Positions 26,304 to 35,461 are shown, numbered from the stretch's first letter. The stretch is 44,600 bases of DNA from Laspinema palackyanum D2c (GCF_025370875.1 NZ_JAMXFD010000035.1:10149-54748), one strand, 5' to 3'. Program-made: numbers and translations. The notes: a model not told the origin generated them from the letters alone.

Positions 26304-26714
26304 ATGAAGAAAGTCATGTTTGTTTGCAAGCGCAATTCCTGCCGATCGCAAATGGCGGAAGGATTTGCTAAAACCTTGGGGGAGGGAAAAATTGAAGTCA
26401 CCAGTTCGGGTTTAGAATCCAGTCGAGTCCATCCAACAGCGGTGGAGGTGATGGAAGAAATCGGGGTGGATATTACCCATCAAACCTCGGATCCGTTGAG
26501 TGATTTTCAGGCAGAGGATTATGATGCGGTGATTTCCCTGTGTGGTTGTGGGGTGAATTTACCCGAAGCGTGGGTATTGCGCGAGGTGTTTGAGGATTGG
26601 GAATTGGAAGACCCTGATGGGAAATCCTTAGAGACATTTCGGGCGGTGCGAGATGAGATTAAAGCGCGGGTGGGTAAACTGATCGAGGCGATCGCCACCG
26701 AAGTTCCGGCATAA
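26304..26714 (+). CDS. arsC: Arsenate reductase, glutathione/glutaredoxin type
   Basis: Reduces arsenate to arsenite, which Acr3 can export. The 136-residue protein has the low-molecular-weight phosphatase fold with an N-terminal CX5R loop (Cys8 to Arg14, VCKRNSCRSQMAEG) and the pair Cys80 and Cys82 in LCGCGVNLPEAW. Cys8, Cys80 and Cys82 are the catalytic set known for the Synechocystis enzyme, which uses glutathione and glutaredoxin instead of thioredoxin. The ATG at 26304 follows TAGGAGAG at a normal distance. It is the last gene of the acr3-arsC unit; a GC-rich hairpin lies just after the stop. Confidence 0.95.
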   Translation: MKKVMFVCKRNSCRSQMAEGFAKTLGEGKIEVTSSGLESSRVHPTAVEVMEEIGVDITHQTSDPLSDFQAEDYDAVISLCGCGVNLPEAWVLREVFEDWELEDPDGKSLETFRAVRDEIKARVGKLIEAIATEVPA

Positions 26715-26718
26715 AACT

Positions 26719-26751
26719 GGGGAGGGTTCGGATTTTTTGATAGCCCTCCCC
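26719..26751 (+). terminator. Hairpin after arsC
   Basis: GGGGAGGG (26719-26726) pairs with CCCTCCCC (26744-26751) across a 17-base loop, 5 bp after the arsC stop. No T run follows, so it is a weak terminator or an RNA-stabilising hairpin. Confidence 0.4.
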
Positions 26752-26930
26752 TGGACAAGACGAGGGGACTGGCGGCGATTTTATGCCGAATCGGATTAGG
26801 CTGGTCCCTCTAACCCATTGATTAACCAGATTTGTTGTCAAATTCGCTACGTTTTCCCACTTCCAAACCCCCGTGGGCAGAGGAATGAGATAGAATTGCA
26901 AGGCACCGGAGCCAAAGTTTAAGGCAGAGA

Positions 26931-26960
26931 CTTTAACACCTATTAACCCAATCTTTACCC
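26931..26960 (+). promoter_or_regulatory. Pho box (SphR site) in front of pstS
   Basis: Three tandem 8-bp units in an 11-bp period: CTTTAACA (26931-26938), ATTAACCC (26942-26949) and CTTTACCC (26953-26960). This matches the cyanobacterial Pho box, repeats of CTTAACCT spaced by three bases and bound by the phosphate-starvation regulator SphR. It lies 60 bp before the pstS ATG. Confidence 0.75.
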
Positions 26961-27020
26961 TGAAGCGGTATTCTGCAATCGTGATCCTCACCAAAATAGC
27001 AAACTCTACCCATTCACATC

Positions 27021-28178
27021 ATGCGTTTACTGAATCCCATTAAACCGGCTCAAAGGGCCTTTTCCCTCTCAGTTATTGCACTGACCTTGGGGATCGGGGC
27101 TTGCCAGGGACCCACTGCCACCAACACCACAGCTCCCGGGGGCAATACAGCCGCTGAAGGGGGTAATGCCGCCTCTGGAGGGACCGGCAAACTCGCCTTA
27201 ACCCAACCCGTCAACTTAACAGGTGCGGGAGCAACTTTTCCCGCGCCGATTTACCAACGTTGGTTTCAGGAATTTAATCAAGATAATCCCCAGGTTCGCA
27301 CCAATTATCAATCCGTCGGGAGTGGGGCTGGGGTCCAGCAGTTTTCGTCAGGGACTGTAGATTTTGGGGCCAGCGACGTAGCTATGACGGATGAAGAGAT
27401 CCAAGCTATGAACCGCGAGGTTCTGATGCTACCGATGACCGCCGGGGGCATCGTCTTGGCTTATAATTTGCCTGGAGTGGAAAGCGGACTGAAGCTTCCT
27501 CGGGAGGTCTATGTGGATATTTTATTGGGGGAGATTACCCAATGGAATGACCCGCGCATCGCCGAAGCGAATCCCGGGGTGACCTTACCCGATCAAGCGA
27601 TCGCCGTGGTTTATCGTTCCGATGGAAGTGGAACCACAGGAGTGTTTACCCAACATCTCTCCGCGATTAGTGAAAAGTGGAAAGAGCGCGTCGGTGAAGG
27701 GAAAACCGTAGAATGGCCCACGGGAATTGGCGGAAAAGGGAACGAAGGGGTTACCGCTTCGATTCAACAAACCGTAGGCGCGATCGGATATGTTGAGTAT
27801 GGCTACGCCAAAAACAATAATATCCCGATGGCGGCTTTAGAAAATCAATCCGGCAATTTTATTGCTCCCAGCGGCGAAGCGGCGAGTAAAACCCTCGCAG
27901 CGGTAGAACTCCCCGATAATCTGCGATCGTTCATTGCCGACCCCGAGGGAGCAGAATCTTATCCCATTGTTAGTTATACTTGGCTGCTGGCTTACCAAGA
28001 GTATTCCGATCCCCAAAAAGCTCAAGCTCTAGAAGCAGTGATTGAGTACGCATTGAATGAAGGACAACTGCTGGCCCCTGAGTTAGGTTACATTCCCCTC
28101 CCGGCGAATGTCAGACAGAAAGTGGCTGAGAAAGCGGATGCGATTAGTGCTGAGTATGACATTGAAGTAACCGAATAG
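27021..28178 (+). CDS. pstS: Phosphate ABC transporter substrate-binding lipoprotein PstS
   Basis: Captures phosphate in the periplasm for the PstCAB importer. The 385-residue product has a lipoprotein signal (LGIGAC, Cys28) and a low-complexity Gly/Ala/Thr/Asn linker (about residues 29-57). The mature domain has the PstS pattern: GAGATFPAPIYQRW, YQSVGSGAGVQQF, FGASDVAMTDEEI, and YRSDGSGTTGVFTQHLS at the ligand site. It belongs to the classical PstS branch, distinct from the two SphX-type proteins in this window. It opens the pstS-pstC-pstA-pstB cluster behind a Pho box; a hairpin between pstS and pstC probably limits read-through, giving more binding protein than permease. Confidence 0.97.
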   Translation: MRLLNPIKPAQRAFSLSVIALTLGIGACQGPTATNTTAPGGNTAAEGGNAASGGTGKLALTQPVNLTGAGATFPAPIYQRWFQEFNQDNPQVRTNYQSVGSGAGVQQFSSGTVDFGASDVAMTDEEIQAMNREVLMLPMTAGGIVLAYNLPGVESGLKLPREVYVDILLGEITQWNDPRIAEANPGVTLPDQAIAVVYRSDGSGTTGVFTQHLSAISEKWKERVGEGKTVEWPTGIGGKGNEGVTASIQQTVGAIGYVEYGYAKNNNIPMAALENQSGNFIAPSGEAASKTLAAVELPDNLRSFIADPEGAESYPIVSYTWLLAYQEYSDPQKAQALEAVIEYALNEGQLLAPELGYIPLPANVRQKVAEKADAISAEYDIEVTE

Positions 28179-28202
28179 CCGTCCGGTTTTTGGATTCAAG
28201 GA

Positions 28203-28232
28203 GATAGCAAGCGGATTGGACTGCTTGCTATC
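28203..28232 (+). terminator. Intercistronic hairpin between pstS and pstC
   Basis: A perfect 10-bp stem, GATAGCAAGC / GCTTGCTATC, with a 10-base loop, 25 bp after the pstS stop. No strong T run follows. Such hairpins often attenuate or stabilise so that the binding protein is made in excess. A TATAAT at 28253-28258 could give an additional internal promoter. Confidence 0.55.
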
Positions 28233-28297
28233 GTTCTAGCCTGCTATTTTTCTATAATCTAAGCGGATAGAGTAAAGCGCTTAATTTATTTTAAGTA

Positions 28298-29260
28298 ATG
28301 AGTAAACGAGCTGAAAGGATGGATATGGGCGAGGAAAGAGCGATTCAACCTCGGCAACAACAAGAGCGCGTGATGGATACGGGGTTTTTCTGGGTCACGC
28401 GCATTTTTGCATTTGCGATCGCGGGGATTTTGGTTTGGATAGCCATCCAGATGGCGAGGGACGCGATGCCTGCGGTGCAAGCCTTTGGCTTGAATTTTTT
28501 CGCCTCAAGCTCCTGGAATCCGGTTCGGGATCAGTATGGAGTCTGGCCGATGATTTATGGGACCCTGGTCTCGTCAGCCCTGGGTTTACTGTTTGCAGTG
28601 CCCTTGGGAGTGGGGACTGCGATCTTTTTGAGTGAAAATTTTCTACCCAAATCAGTCCAGACCGTTCTGGTGTTTATGGTGGAATTGTTAGCCGCCATTC
28701 CGAGCGTGGTTTATGGATTATGGGGAATTTTTGTCCTGATTCCCTTCCTGCAACCGATTGGGATTTTTTTGCATAAGACCTTGGGCTTTTTGCCGATTTT
28801 TTCTACAAGTCCAGTGGGACCGGGGATGTTACCCGCCGGGATCATTTTAACGATTATGATTTTGCCGATTATTACGGCAATCTCTCGGGACTCGTTGGCA
28901 TCCCTGCCACCGGAGTTGCGGCAGGCATCCCTAGGGTTAGGGGCGACACGCTGGGAAACGATTATTAGAATTTTAATTCCAGCCGCATTTTCTGGAATTG
29001 TGGGTGGGATTATGTTGGGATTGGGCCGTGCGATGGGAGAAACGATGGCCGTTACCATGATTATTGGGAATTCTAACGACCTAAAATTCTCTCTGCTGGC
29101 TCCAGCAAATACGATCGCCTCCCTGTTGGCCAATCAGTTTGCAGAAGCCTCGGGCTTGCAAATTTCGGCTTTGATGTATGCGGGTTTGGTTTTATTCCTG
29201 CTGACCTTAGTGGTGAATATTTGTGCCGAGTTAATTGTTCGGAAAGTCAAGAAGTTTTAG
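28298..29260 (+). CDS. pstC: Phosphate ABC transporter permease PstC
   Basis: One of the two membrane channel subunits of the high-affinity phosphate importer. The 320-residue protein has about six membrane helices after a polar N-terminal tail of roughly 30 residues. Family marks are FFASSSWNPVRDQYGVWPMIYGTL, ELLAAIPSVVYGLWG, and the cytoplasmic EAA loop (LRQASLGLGATRWETIIRILIP then GLGRAMGETMAVTMIIGN). It pairs with PstA encoded 51 bp downstream. An alternative start could be one of the internal ATGs at about 28319-28325; I kept the first. Confidence 0.97.
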   Translation: MSKRAERMDMGEERAIQPRQQQERVMDTGFFWVTRIFAFAIAGILVWIAIQMARDAMPAVQAFGLNFFASSSWNPVRDQYGVWPMIYGTLVSSALGLLFAVPLGVGTAIFLSENFLPKSVQTVLVFMVELLAAIPSVVYGLWGIFVLIPFLQPIGIFLHKTLGFLPIFSTSPVGPGMLPAGIILTIMILPIITAISRDSLASLPPELRQASLGLGATRWETIIRILIPAAFSGIVGGIMLGLGRAMGETMAVTMIIGNSNDLKFSLLAPANTIASLLANQFAEASGLQISALMYAGLVLFLLTLVVNICAELIVRKVKKF

Positions 29261-29311
29261 AAATTCGCGATTACCATTGCAGTTGTTTAGGGGTGCAATA
29301 CCCAGTCTGAT

Positions 29312-30217
29312 ATGTCACAGCCTTTTTCAAGTCACAACGACGATTTGTACAACGCTACCCCACATGGGGAGCAGCTAATGCGGAACTATAAAACGCCGCG
29401 ATCGCTGTTTGTCTGGGTGATGACCCTATTATCCGGTGCTTGTTTAGTGATCACCCTGATCCCCTTATTTGCGGTGATGATTTATGTCACCATTAAAGGG
29501 TTTAACCGGCTGAATTTGGACTTATTTACTCAACTGCCGCCTTCTGCAGGGATGCAAGGAGGCGGGATTGCCAATGCGATCGCCGGGACTCTGATTATGG
29601 TGGGGATCGCGGCTGCCATTAGCGTGCCGATTGGGGTGTTTGGCGCGGTTTACTTGTCTGAGTTTAGTTCCGTTCAGGTCGCGCGGTGGATTCGCTTTGC
29701 CACCAACGTCCTGAGTGGGGTTCCCTCGATTATTGTCGGAATTTTTGCCTACGGTATCATTGTATTAACGACCAAACAGTTCTCGGCTTTTGCCGGTGGC
29801 GTGGCACTCTCGGTTTTGATGTTACCGATTGTTGTCAGAACCACCGATGAAGCCCTGCAAATCGTTCCTCCCGATGTGCGATGGGCGTCAGTGGGAGTGG
29901 GAGCCTCCAACTATCAAACCGTCTTGAGGGTGGTGTTACCGGCGGCCTTACCTGCTATTATCACAGGATTAACCCTGGCGATCGCCCGGGCTGCTGGAGA
30001 AACGGCTCCCTTAATTTTCACGGCTCTATTTACCTTTTTCTGGCCGCAAGGTTTGTTTGAACCAGCCCCCTCTCTGGCGGTGTTGGTTTATAACTTTGCC
30101 TCGGTTCCCTATGCCAGTCAACAAGAACTGGCTTGGGCAGCCTCATTGATTTTAGTGTTGTTGGTTCTACTCACAAGCATTTTGGCTCGCTGGGCCACTC
30201 GGAAAAGCATTTATTAA
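29312..30217 (+). CDS. pstA: Phosphate ABC transporter permease PstA
   Basis: Second membrane subunit of the phosphate importer, forming the channel with PstC. The 301-residue protein has about six membrane helices; marks are QLPPSAGMQGGGIANAIAGTL, VLSGVPSIIVGIFAY, LPIVVRTTDEALQIVPPDVRWASVG and the EAA loop ending TLAIARAAGETAPLIFTALF. Order and spacing (51 bp after pstC) point to one operon. A 346-bp gap separates it from pstB. Confidence 0.97.
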   Translation: MSQPFSSHNDDLYNATPHGEQLMRNYKTPRSLFVWVMTLLSGACLVITLIPLFAVMIYVTIKGFNRLNLDLFTQLPPSAGMQGGGIANAIAGTLIMVGIAAAISVPIGVFGAVYLSEFSSVQVARWIRFATNVLSGVPSIIVGIFAYGIIVLTTKQFSAFAGGVALSVLMLPIVVRTTDEALQIVPPDVRWASVGVGASNYQTVLRVVLPAALPAIITGLTLAIARAAGETAPLIFTALFTFFWPQGLFEPAPSLAVLVYNFASVPYASQQELAWAASLILVLLVLLTSILARWATRKSIY

Positions 30218-30563
30218 AGATCATGCTTTCTGTTCAAAATGCCCCGGGCGAAATTTAATGTTCTTAACGATCTAAAACCTCTAAAAACTGTATGATAAGA
30301 TACAGCGCTCTGGTTGAGAGTAGGATTGTTGAAGTTTAAGTTTTTTCCAGTGTAGAACGATCAACCAAGCAGTTGTGACCGTTGCGATCGCACGGCCTTC
30401 TCAAAATTTTACTTCCAGTCGGCTGCAACTCTGGTTAAGAGGATGTGAGCGGTTGGGGTTCGGTAGTTTGTCAACCCTAGGCTGTTGGCGCTCGATCGCA
30501 TAAAAGTGGGAAACACAACTGCTCTCAAGTTGAAATATCTAGTAAAAGTCAAGGTGGATTTTT
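30218..30563. other. Gene-free gap between pstA and pstB
   Basis: This 346-bp gap is unusually long within a pst operon and probably contains a separate promoter for pstB. The only structure I see is a small palindrome CTGTAT-GATAAG-ATACAG (30288-30305). No Pho box with the expected 11-bp spacing was found. Confidence 0.4.
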
Positions 30564-31391
30564 ATGCCTTTCGATCGGCAAACAGCCAATCATCAGTACC
30601 AAACTGAACCCCAAACAGAAGCCATTCTGCGAACGGAAAATCTGAACGTTTATTACGGAGAAACTCTCGCCCTCAAAGGGGTGAACCTGAATATCCCGAA
30701 AAAACAAATTACCGGATTTATTGGACCATCGGGATGTGGGAAAAGTACCTTACTCCGCTGCTTCAATCGTCTGAATGATTTGATTAGTGGATTCCGGATT
30801 CAGGGAAAATGTTCCTACTACAACCAAGACCTCTACGATAAAAAAATTGACCCAGTAGAGGTTCGTCGGCGGATTGGGATGGTGTTCCAAAAGCCGAATC
30901 CTTTCCCCAAATCTATCTATGACAATATCGCCTATGGAGCGCGAGTCAATCGGTATAAAGGTAATCTGGATGAATTGGTTGAAACTTCATTGCGTCGCGC
31001 TGCTTTATGGGATGAAGTAAAAGATAAATTAAAGTCCAATGGTTTATCTTTATCCGGGGGTCAACAGCAACGGTTATGTATCGCCCGGGCGATCGCCATT
31101 AATCCAGAAATCGTTCTCATGGACGAACCCTGCGCCTCCCTCGACCCGATTTCAACGATGAAAGTCGAAGAATTAATGCAGGAACTCAAAGAAAACTACA
31201 CCATTGTGATTGTTACCCACAATATGCAGCAAGCCTCCCGGTCTTGCGATTATACGGCGTTTTTCAATGCCCAAGCCACCGAAGATGGGAAGCGCTTTGG
31301 CTATCTCGTTGAGTATGATAAAACGGAAAATATTTTCCAAAATCCCCAGCAAGAAGCGACCCTTGAGTATGTGAGCGGACGATTCGGGTAA
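30564..31391 (+). CDS. pstB: Phosphate ABC transporter ATP-binding protein PstB
   Basis: ATPase that drives the PstCA channel. The 275-residue protein has Walker [10 protein letters not shown] (residues 54-62), the Q loop in [16 protein letters not shown] (typical PstB), the ABC signature [14 protein letters not shown] and Walker [12 protein letters not shown], plus the switch His in [11 protein letters not shown] good ribosome-binding site (AAGGTGG) precedes the ATG. It closes the first pst cluster; an intrinsic terminator lies about 130 bp downstream. A second PstB is encoded at 40327-41127. Confidence 0.98.
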   Translation: MPFDRQTANHQYQTEPQTEAILRTENLNVYYGETLALKGVNLNIPKKQITGFIGPSGCGKSTLLRCFNRLNDLISGFRIQGKCSYYNQDLYDKKIDPVEVRRRIGMVFQKPNPFPKSIYDNIAYGARVNRYKGNLDELVETSLRRAALWDEVKDKLKSNGLSLSGGQQQRLCIARAIAINPEIVLMDEPCASLDPISTMKVEELMQELKENYTIVIVTHNMQQASRSCDYTAFFNAQATEDGKRFGYLVEYDKTENIFQNPQQEATLEYVSGRFG

Positions 31392-31757
31392 AGGACCGAG
31401 TTGTGAATCGTTGAATGGGGGTTTTAGACTGAATGATTCCAGATTCCCCCAACCGAGGCGATCGCTGAGTTCCAACTCCTATAATGGTTCGAGTATTGAG
31501 GCTCGTACCGCTCCATCTCTCCTTGACCAATCTTGAAAGGGTCAGGAGTTTTTTATGGTTATTTTTCCCTGGAAAGGGAGGTCCGATTTCTGGATTAGCC
31601 CGCGCTTCTCGGGCTTCGTCCGCTGTTGTCCCCGCCCTTTCCTTACGGAACGCTCATAGAACAGGGTGCGGGTTTTTATAGACCTTTGAAAACCAGATTC
31701 CGTCTAACCCTGCATTCCCCAATCAGGATCTATCCCCCTTGAGAAATGTCCTCAACG
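31392..31757. other. Gene-free region after pstB, possible small RNA
   Basis: No protein gene is supported. A TATAAT at 31480-31485 is followed about 35 bases later by an intrinsic terminator, so a small RNA of roughly 60 bases (about 31492-31554) is possible. A minor hairpin AGCCCG / CGGGCT lies at 31597-31615. Confidence 0.35.
31519..31554 (+). terminator. Intrinsic terminator downstream of pstB
   Basis: CTCCTTGACC pairs with GGTCAGGAG (one bulged T, 11-base loop), followed directly by six T (31549-31554). It ends the pst transcript or a small RNA starting nearby. Confidence 0.75.
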
Positions 31758-31781
31758 AGGGGCAGTTCATGAACTGCCCCT
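31758..31781. repeat. 24-bp perfect palindrome after the patatin gene
   Basis: AGGGGCAGTTCA and its exact complement, 6 bp beyond the stop of the minus-strand patatin gene. It resembles dispersed cyanobacterial palindromic repeats and may act at the 3' end of the mRNA. Confidence 0.85.
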
Positions 31782-31787
31782 ACAAAA

Positions 31788-32792
31788 TTACCGTTTATAG
31801 CGTTCCTGAATATGAATTTGAGGAGGTTCAGATTTCCTCAAACACATATCCAAGCATTCCACCACTTCCACCAAGTTCATGTAGGCATCAGCCGCTTCAA
31901 CTAAATTGTTGATATTCTCCTTGCTGGCATCGTCCATATCATCACTCAAGGGTTTATGAATTAACCGGCGATCGAGGGGAAATTGGAGACGAGCATAGCG
32001 AGATTTATCTCCAATCACATAATCCGTGATATAATGATAAACTTCACAAGGTGCATCGGTCATCACTTTAACGACGCGCCCACCCCAAATCCATTGCAGA
32101 GTCCCCCAAGAGCGAGCTTGTTCCCAGGGAATTACTCGCGTTGCTGCACCTGTTCCAATGGAAATCACTTCCAAATCTTCTAAGCGATGACCTAGGCGGA
32201 TGGCTTCTGCCACAGCACAAGCGGTGGGATTATTCGCCGCTAAACCGCCATCAATGGCCGACATCACCTCTCCATCAATGACTAATCGGTGTGCGGGAAA
32301 GAAGGTGGGAGCAGAAGCGGAACAGAGGCAAGCTTCCCAGACTGGAACGTTAGCAAATTTCTCTTTCCAGCTTTTAAAAATGATGGGCGATCGGCTGATG
32401 GTATCGTAGCTGGTAATTAAGAGTTTCACCTGGTTAATATCGGACAACCGCTTATTGCCCAATAAATCTTTGAGCATTCGGATCAGTCCGTCTTCGGAGA
32501 ACTTAGGCGCAGAAGGGCCATGCTTTAAGAGTAAGGGCAGTCGCTTGAGGGTCCACCGGCTCTTGTAGGGAAAGACTTTTTTAGACTTTTTCCGGTAAAG
32601 TTGGACAATATCCTTGCAGGGAATTCCCATCGCGATCGCAGCACCCACCATTGATCCCGTAGAAGTTCCCGCAATTAAATCAAAATGATCTCGTAGCGGC
32701 AACTGCAGTCGTTCTTCAATCCGTTGTAACATTCGCGCCGCTAATACACCACGAATTCCGCCACCATCGATGCTCAGTATCCGATAAGTCAT
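31788..32792 (-). CDS. Patatin-like phospholipase
   Basis: A probable lipid acyl hydrolase of 334 residues with the patatin Ser-Asp dyad. It shows the oxyanion loop DGGGIRG (residues 9-15), the nucleophile elbow GTSTG with Ser44, and DGG with Asp181 in SAIDGGLAANNP. No signal peptide, so it is cytoplasmic or membrane-associated. Related enzymes (CBASS CapV-type and stand-alone lipases) share this domain, but no cyclase or sensor gene lies beside it here, so an immune role is not supported by context; membrane lipid turnover is equally likely. A strong ribosome-binding site (AGGAGA) stands about 8 bases before the ATG. It is monocistronic. Confidence 0.93.
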   Translation of the reverse strand: MTYRILSIDGGGIRGVLAARMLQRIEERLQLPLRDHFDLIAGTSTGSMVGAAIAMGIPCKDIVQLYRKKSKKVFPYKSRWTLKRLPLLLKHGPSAPKFSEDGLIRMLKDLLGNKRLSDINQVKLLITSYDTISRSPIIFKSWKEKFANVPVWEACLCSASAPTFFPAHRLVIDGEVMSAIDGGLAANNPTACAVAEAIRLGHRLEDLEVISIGTGAATRVIPWEQARSWGTLQWIWGGRVVKVMTDAPCEVYHYITDYVIGDKSRYARLQFPLDRRLIHKPLSDDMDDASKENINNLVEAADAYMNLVEVVECLDMCLRKSEPPQIHIQERYKR

Positions 32793-33174
32793 CGTAACTT
32801 CTCCTGATATTTGAATTGGGGATAAGGGGTAAAAGGGTTAAGAGATTTTACCCCGTCTCGGTGGGGTTCCCTCGTCTCATGTTCCTTTATTGATACTTCT
32901 GTTCCTTCGCCCTAATAGCCACTGTACTAACTCTGCACAAGAAATCCGGAAGATTTCCGGATTCGATACCCTGAAGTGGGGGGGAATTTTTGCAGTTACA
33001 GACCCTCCCAGCGATCGCCTCCGACCCCCCACCCCTAAACTGAAACCCTTGCTATAGCGGCTTTTTTATGGTAAGACCAGACAGGGGTTATCCCCTTTGG
33101 GGGTCTGTTTTTGGGGATAACCCTTTCCAATATTATTTGTTTTGTCATTTCATTGGTTATTTGAGGAGTGTACT
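32793..33174. other. Intergenic region between patatin and the small membrane protein
   Basis: Divergent promoter region of 382 bp with no gene. The right end carries the hairpin pair described at 33078-33123. Nothing else was recognised. Confidence 0.4.
33078..33123 (+). promoter_or_regulatory. Possible attenuator: two competing hairpins
   Basis: CAGAC (from about 33078) can pair with GTCTG (about 33103-33107) with inner AGGGG / CCCCT, followed by TTTTT: a terminator shape. The inner block GGGTTATCCCC (33085-33095) can instead pair perfectly with GGGGATAACCC (33113-33123), which would disrupt that shape. The structures lie about 50 bases before the GTG start at 33175. No ligand class is recognised. 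Confidence 0.4.
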
Positions 33175-33630
33175 GTGGAATCCTTTCAACCTTGGTTATC
33201 TTATGTGGGAATTGGAGTCGGTGTAATCCTTGGGGGAATCGTCCTGATTTGGATTACCGTTTCCCTGATTATTTTTTCCAAAACTAAAGGATTACCCCAG
33301 GCGATCGGGGCCTTTTTTGCTCAAATTGCCCAAGGGGATGTCAATGGGGCCTATCAGTCCACCAGCGATCGCTTTAAAAGCAAAACCTCTAAACAACAAT
33401 TTGCTAAATTCATCAAAACCCACAAACTCAATCAGTATCAGCGCACTACCATGTCAATTCCCACAACTGAGGGGGAGGTTCACTGTCTGGATGTCACCGT
33501 GATTTCTAAAACAGGTCGGGAAGTTCCCGTGCAAATGAAACTGGTTAAACAAGATAAAATTTGGACAGTTGATGATTTAACTTATCAGTATATTAGCAAA
33601 AAAAATGCCCCTGCCGCTACCAAGAAATAA
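33175..33630 (+). CDS. Membrane-anchored small protein with a DUF4864-like domain
   Basis: A 151-residue protein with a single membrane helix near the N-terminus (about residues 10-33) and a C-terminal globular domain that begins FFAQIAQGDVNGAYQSTSDRFKSKTS and ends WTVDDLTYQY. That pattern resembles the NTF2-like DUF4864/DUF4878 families, small lipoprotein or membrane-anchored domains of unknown function; the likeness is moderate. I chose the GTG at 33175 because GAGGAG stands about 7 bases upstream; a TTG at 33142 is also open. It is preceded by a possible attenuator and followed by a terminator shared with proA. Confidence 0.7.
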   Translation: MESFQPWLSYVGIGVGVILGGIVLIWITVSLIIFSKTKGLPQAIGAFFAQIAQGDVNGAYQSTSDRFKSKTSKQQFAKFIKTHKLNQYQRTTMSIPTTEGEVHCLDVTVISKTGREVPVQMKLVKQDKIWTVDDLTYQYISKKNAPAATKK

Positions 33631-33687
33631 TCGGATTCCCTCCCGGGGATTGAGGGGATGAAACTGCCGAAAATCCCTGAAAAAGGG

Positions 33688-33727
33688 GAAAGCCGGTTTA
33701 GGGACGGTTCCCTCAAAACCAGCTTTC
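33688..33727. terminator. Bidirectional terminator between convergent genes
   Basis: GAAAGCCGGTTT (33688-33699) pairs with AAACCAGCTTTC (33716-33727) with one G-T type mismatch and a 16-base loop, between the gene ending at 33630 and proA ending at 33762. Confidence 0.6.
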
Positions 33728-33761
33728 CTCTGCTTAGTCTAACCGGGCGATTTTCTCTCCC

Positions 33762-35093
33762 TTATTGAGATAAATTGCGATGGGTGAATGGTTTTGCCTC
33801 GGGACCGGAATAGGTTGCCACTATTTGACCATTTCCGACTAATTGATATTTGTAAGTGACTAATCCTTCCAGTCCAACGGGCCCTCGGGGCGGCATTTTT
33901 TGGGTACTAATTCCGACTTCGGCCCCGAAACCGTAGCGGAATCCATCAGCAAAGCGGGTGGAACAATTATGGAAGACTCCGGCAGAGGCAACTTGAGACA
34001 GAAACAGATCTGCAGCGGATTGTTCTTCGGTGACGATCGCATCGGTATGACCCGATCCATAACTGTTGATATGAGAAATTGCCTCTTCTAAAGAATGGAC
34101 TACTTTAATCGATAAAATCAAATCCGTATATTCAGTTTTCCAATCCTCTTCTGTTGCCGGTTCCCAATCCTTCAAATTGGCGGTATTTTTCAGGATATCT
34201 TGACTTTTATCATCCAAGCGTAATTGCACCTGACGTCCTTGGAGTGCAGCAGCAACTTGGGGTAAAAATTCTGGGGCGACTGCCTCATGAACCAGCAAGG
34301 TTTCGATCGCATTGCAAGCTGCCGGATACTGAGTTTTAGAATCCACGGCGATCGTCACCGCTTTTTCCATCTCTGCCGAGGCATCCACATAGAGATGACA
34401 AATTCCCTCCGCATGACCCAGGACCGGAATGCGCGTATTGTCCTGGACAAAGCGCACAAAATCATTCGACCCTCGGGGGACAATTAAATCTACAAAATCA
34501 TCTAATTTTAATAACGCTAACGTTTCTTCCCTCGTCGTTAACAACTGTACCACATCCGGATCAACCTCCGTCTGGGCTAACCCTTGGCGAATCGCTTTGA
34601 CAATGGCTGCACAAGAATTATTGGCCTCTTTCCCTCCTTTTAAAATCACCCCATTGCCGGATTTAATTGCCAGGGCGGAAATTTGAATCGCCGCCTCGGG
34701 ACGGGCTTCAAAAATCACCGCAACTACCCCCAATGGTACAGAAACTCGCTTGAGAATTAAGCCATCATCCAGTTCCCGATGAAGCTGAATCTCGCCAACG
34801 GGATCCGGGAGTTTGCCCACATCTCGAACTCCGGCAATGGTTGCCTCTAGTTTGGTCCGGTCCATTTTTAGGCGGTTGTAGAGGGGTTTGGAAATGCCTT
34901 CCGCTTCGGCAAATTCACAATCTTCCCCATTTGCCCTGACAATGGACGAGGCAGCAGATTGTAAAGCTTGGGCGACTGCCTCGATCGCCTGATTTTTCGC
35001 CTCCGTAGAGAGTACCCCCAATTTCCGGGCGGCAATGGCTGTAGATTGAGCAATTGTAACTAAATTGTCCGAACCAATTTGCATCGATGTCAT
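33762..35093 (-). CDS. proA: Glutamate-5-semialdehyde dehydrogenase (gamma-glutamyl phosphate reductase)
   Basis: Second enzyme of proline synthesis: reduces gamma-glutamyl phosphate to glutamate semialdehyde with NADPH. The 443-residue protein has the family marks [34 protein letters not shown], the catalytic Cys in [14 protein letters not shown], and [23 protein letters not shown] near the C-terminus. The length is slightly above the usual 415-430. The ATG at 35093 lacks a clear ribosome-binding site; MQIGSDN three codons on is also possible. proB is not adjacent. Confidence 0.97.
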   Translation of the reverse strand: MTSMQIGSDNLVTIAQSTAIAARKLGVLSTEAKNQAIEAVAQALQSAASSIVRANGEDCEFAEAEGISKPLYNRLKMDRTKLEATIAGVRDVGKLPDPVGEIQLHRELDDGLILKRVSVPLGVVAVIFEARPEAAIQISALAIKSGNGVILKGGKEANNSCAAIVKAIRQGLAQTEVDPDVVQLLTTREETLALLKLDDFVDLIVPRGSNDFVRFVQDNTRIPVLGHAEGICHLYVDASAEMEKAVTIAVDSKTQYPAACNAIETLLVHEAVAPEFLPQVAAALQGRQVQLRLDDKSQDILKNTANLKDWEPATEEDWKTEYTDLILSIKVVHSLEEAISHINSYGSGHTDAIVTEEQSAADLFLSQVASAGVFHNCSTRFADGFRYGFGAEVGISTQKMPPRGPVGLEGLVTYKYQLVGNGQIVATYSGPEAKPFTHRNLSQ

Positions 35094-35461
35094 GGTAATT
35101 TTATCCCGTAGATTTTCCGGTTAAGACTGTAGTTTTTGACACCCATCCTAGGCCCCAGAATCGGACGGGCGATCGGCACTTCTAAAAGAGGTGATGGATT
35201 AATCCCAGACACCTCACGCCTCATCCCCTTGAATAGACGCGATTGAACCCAAGGGTGATGAAAGTTTGACTTTAACCAACGGTCTTAACTTTTTTCATGC
35301 TATAGCCAATTCTTTAACTTTTGTGGAGTTTTAGACCAAAAACCCGGACTTGTAGGTTATGACAGAAAGCAGGGAAAACTTTCCCCAGGGCCTTGACAAA
35401 ATCACCAAGCTTTGGGCGTTTTGAACCTGTTCATTGTGTAATCGTGACATGGAGAGTGTTT
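35094..35461. other. Divergent promoter region, proA / M48 protease
   Basis: No gene and no strong inverted repeat in these 368 bp; presumably holds both promoters. The ribosome-binding site GGAGAG at about 35450 serves the plus-strand gene. Confidence 0.4.

Noticed and set aside
30240-30290. Pho box before pstB
   Set aside because: The CTTAAC-like words recur every 10 bp instead of 11 and match the consensus poorly.
31788-32792. Patatin gene as a CBASS defence effector
   Set aside because: No cyclase, sensor or other CBASS gene is near; the domain alone does not show a defence role.
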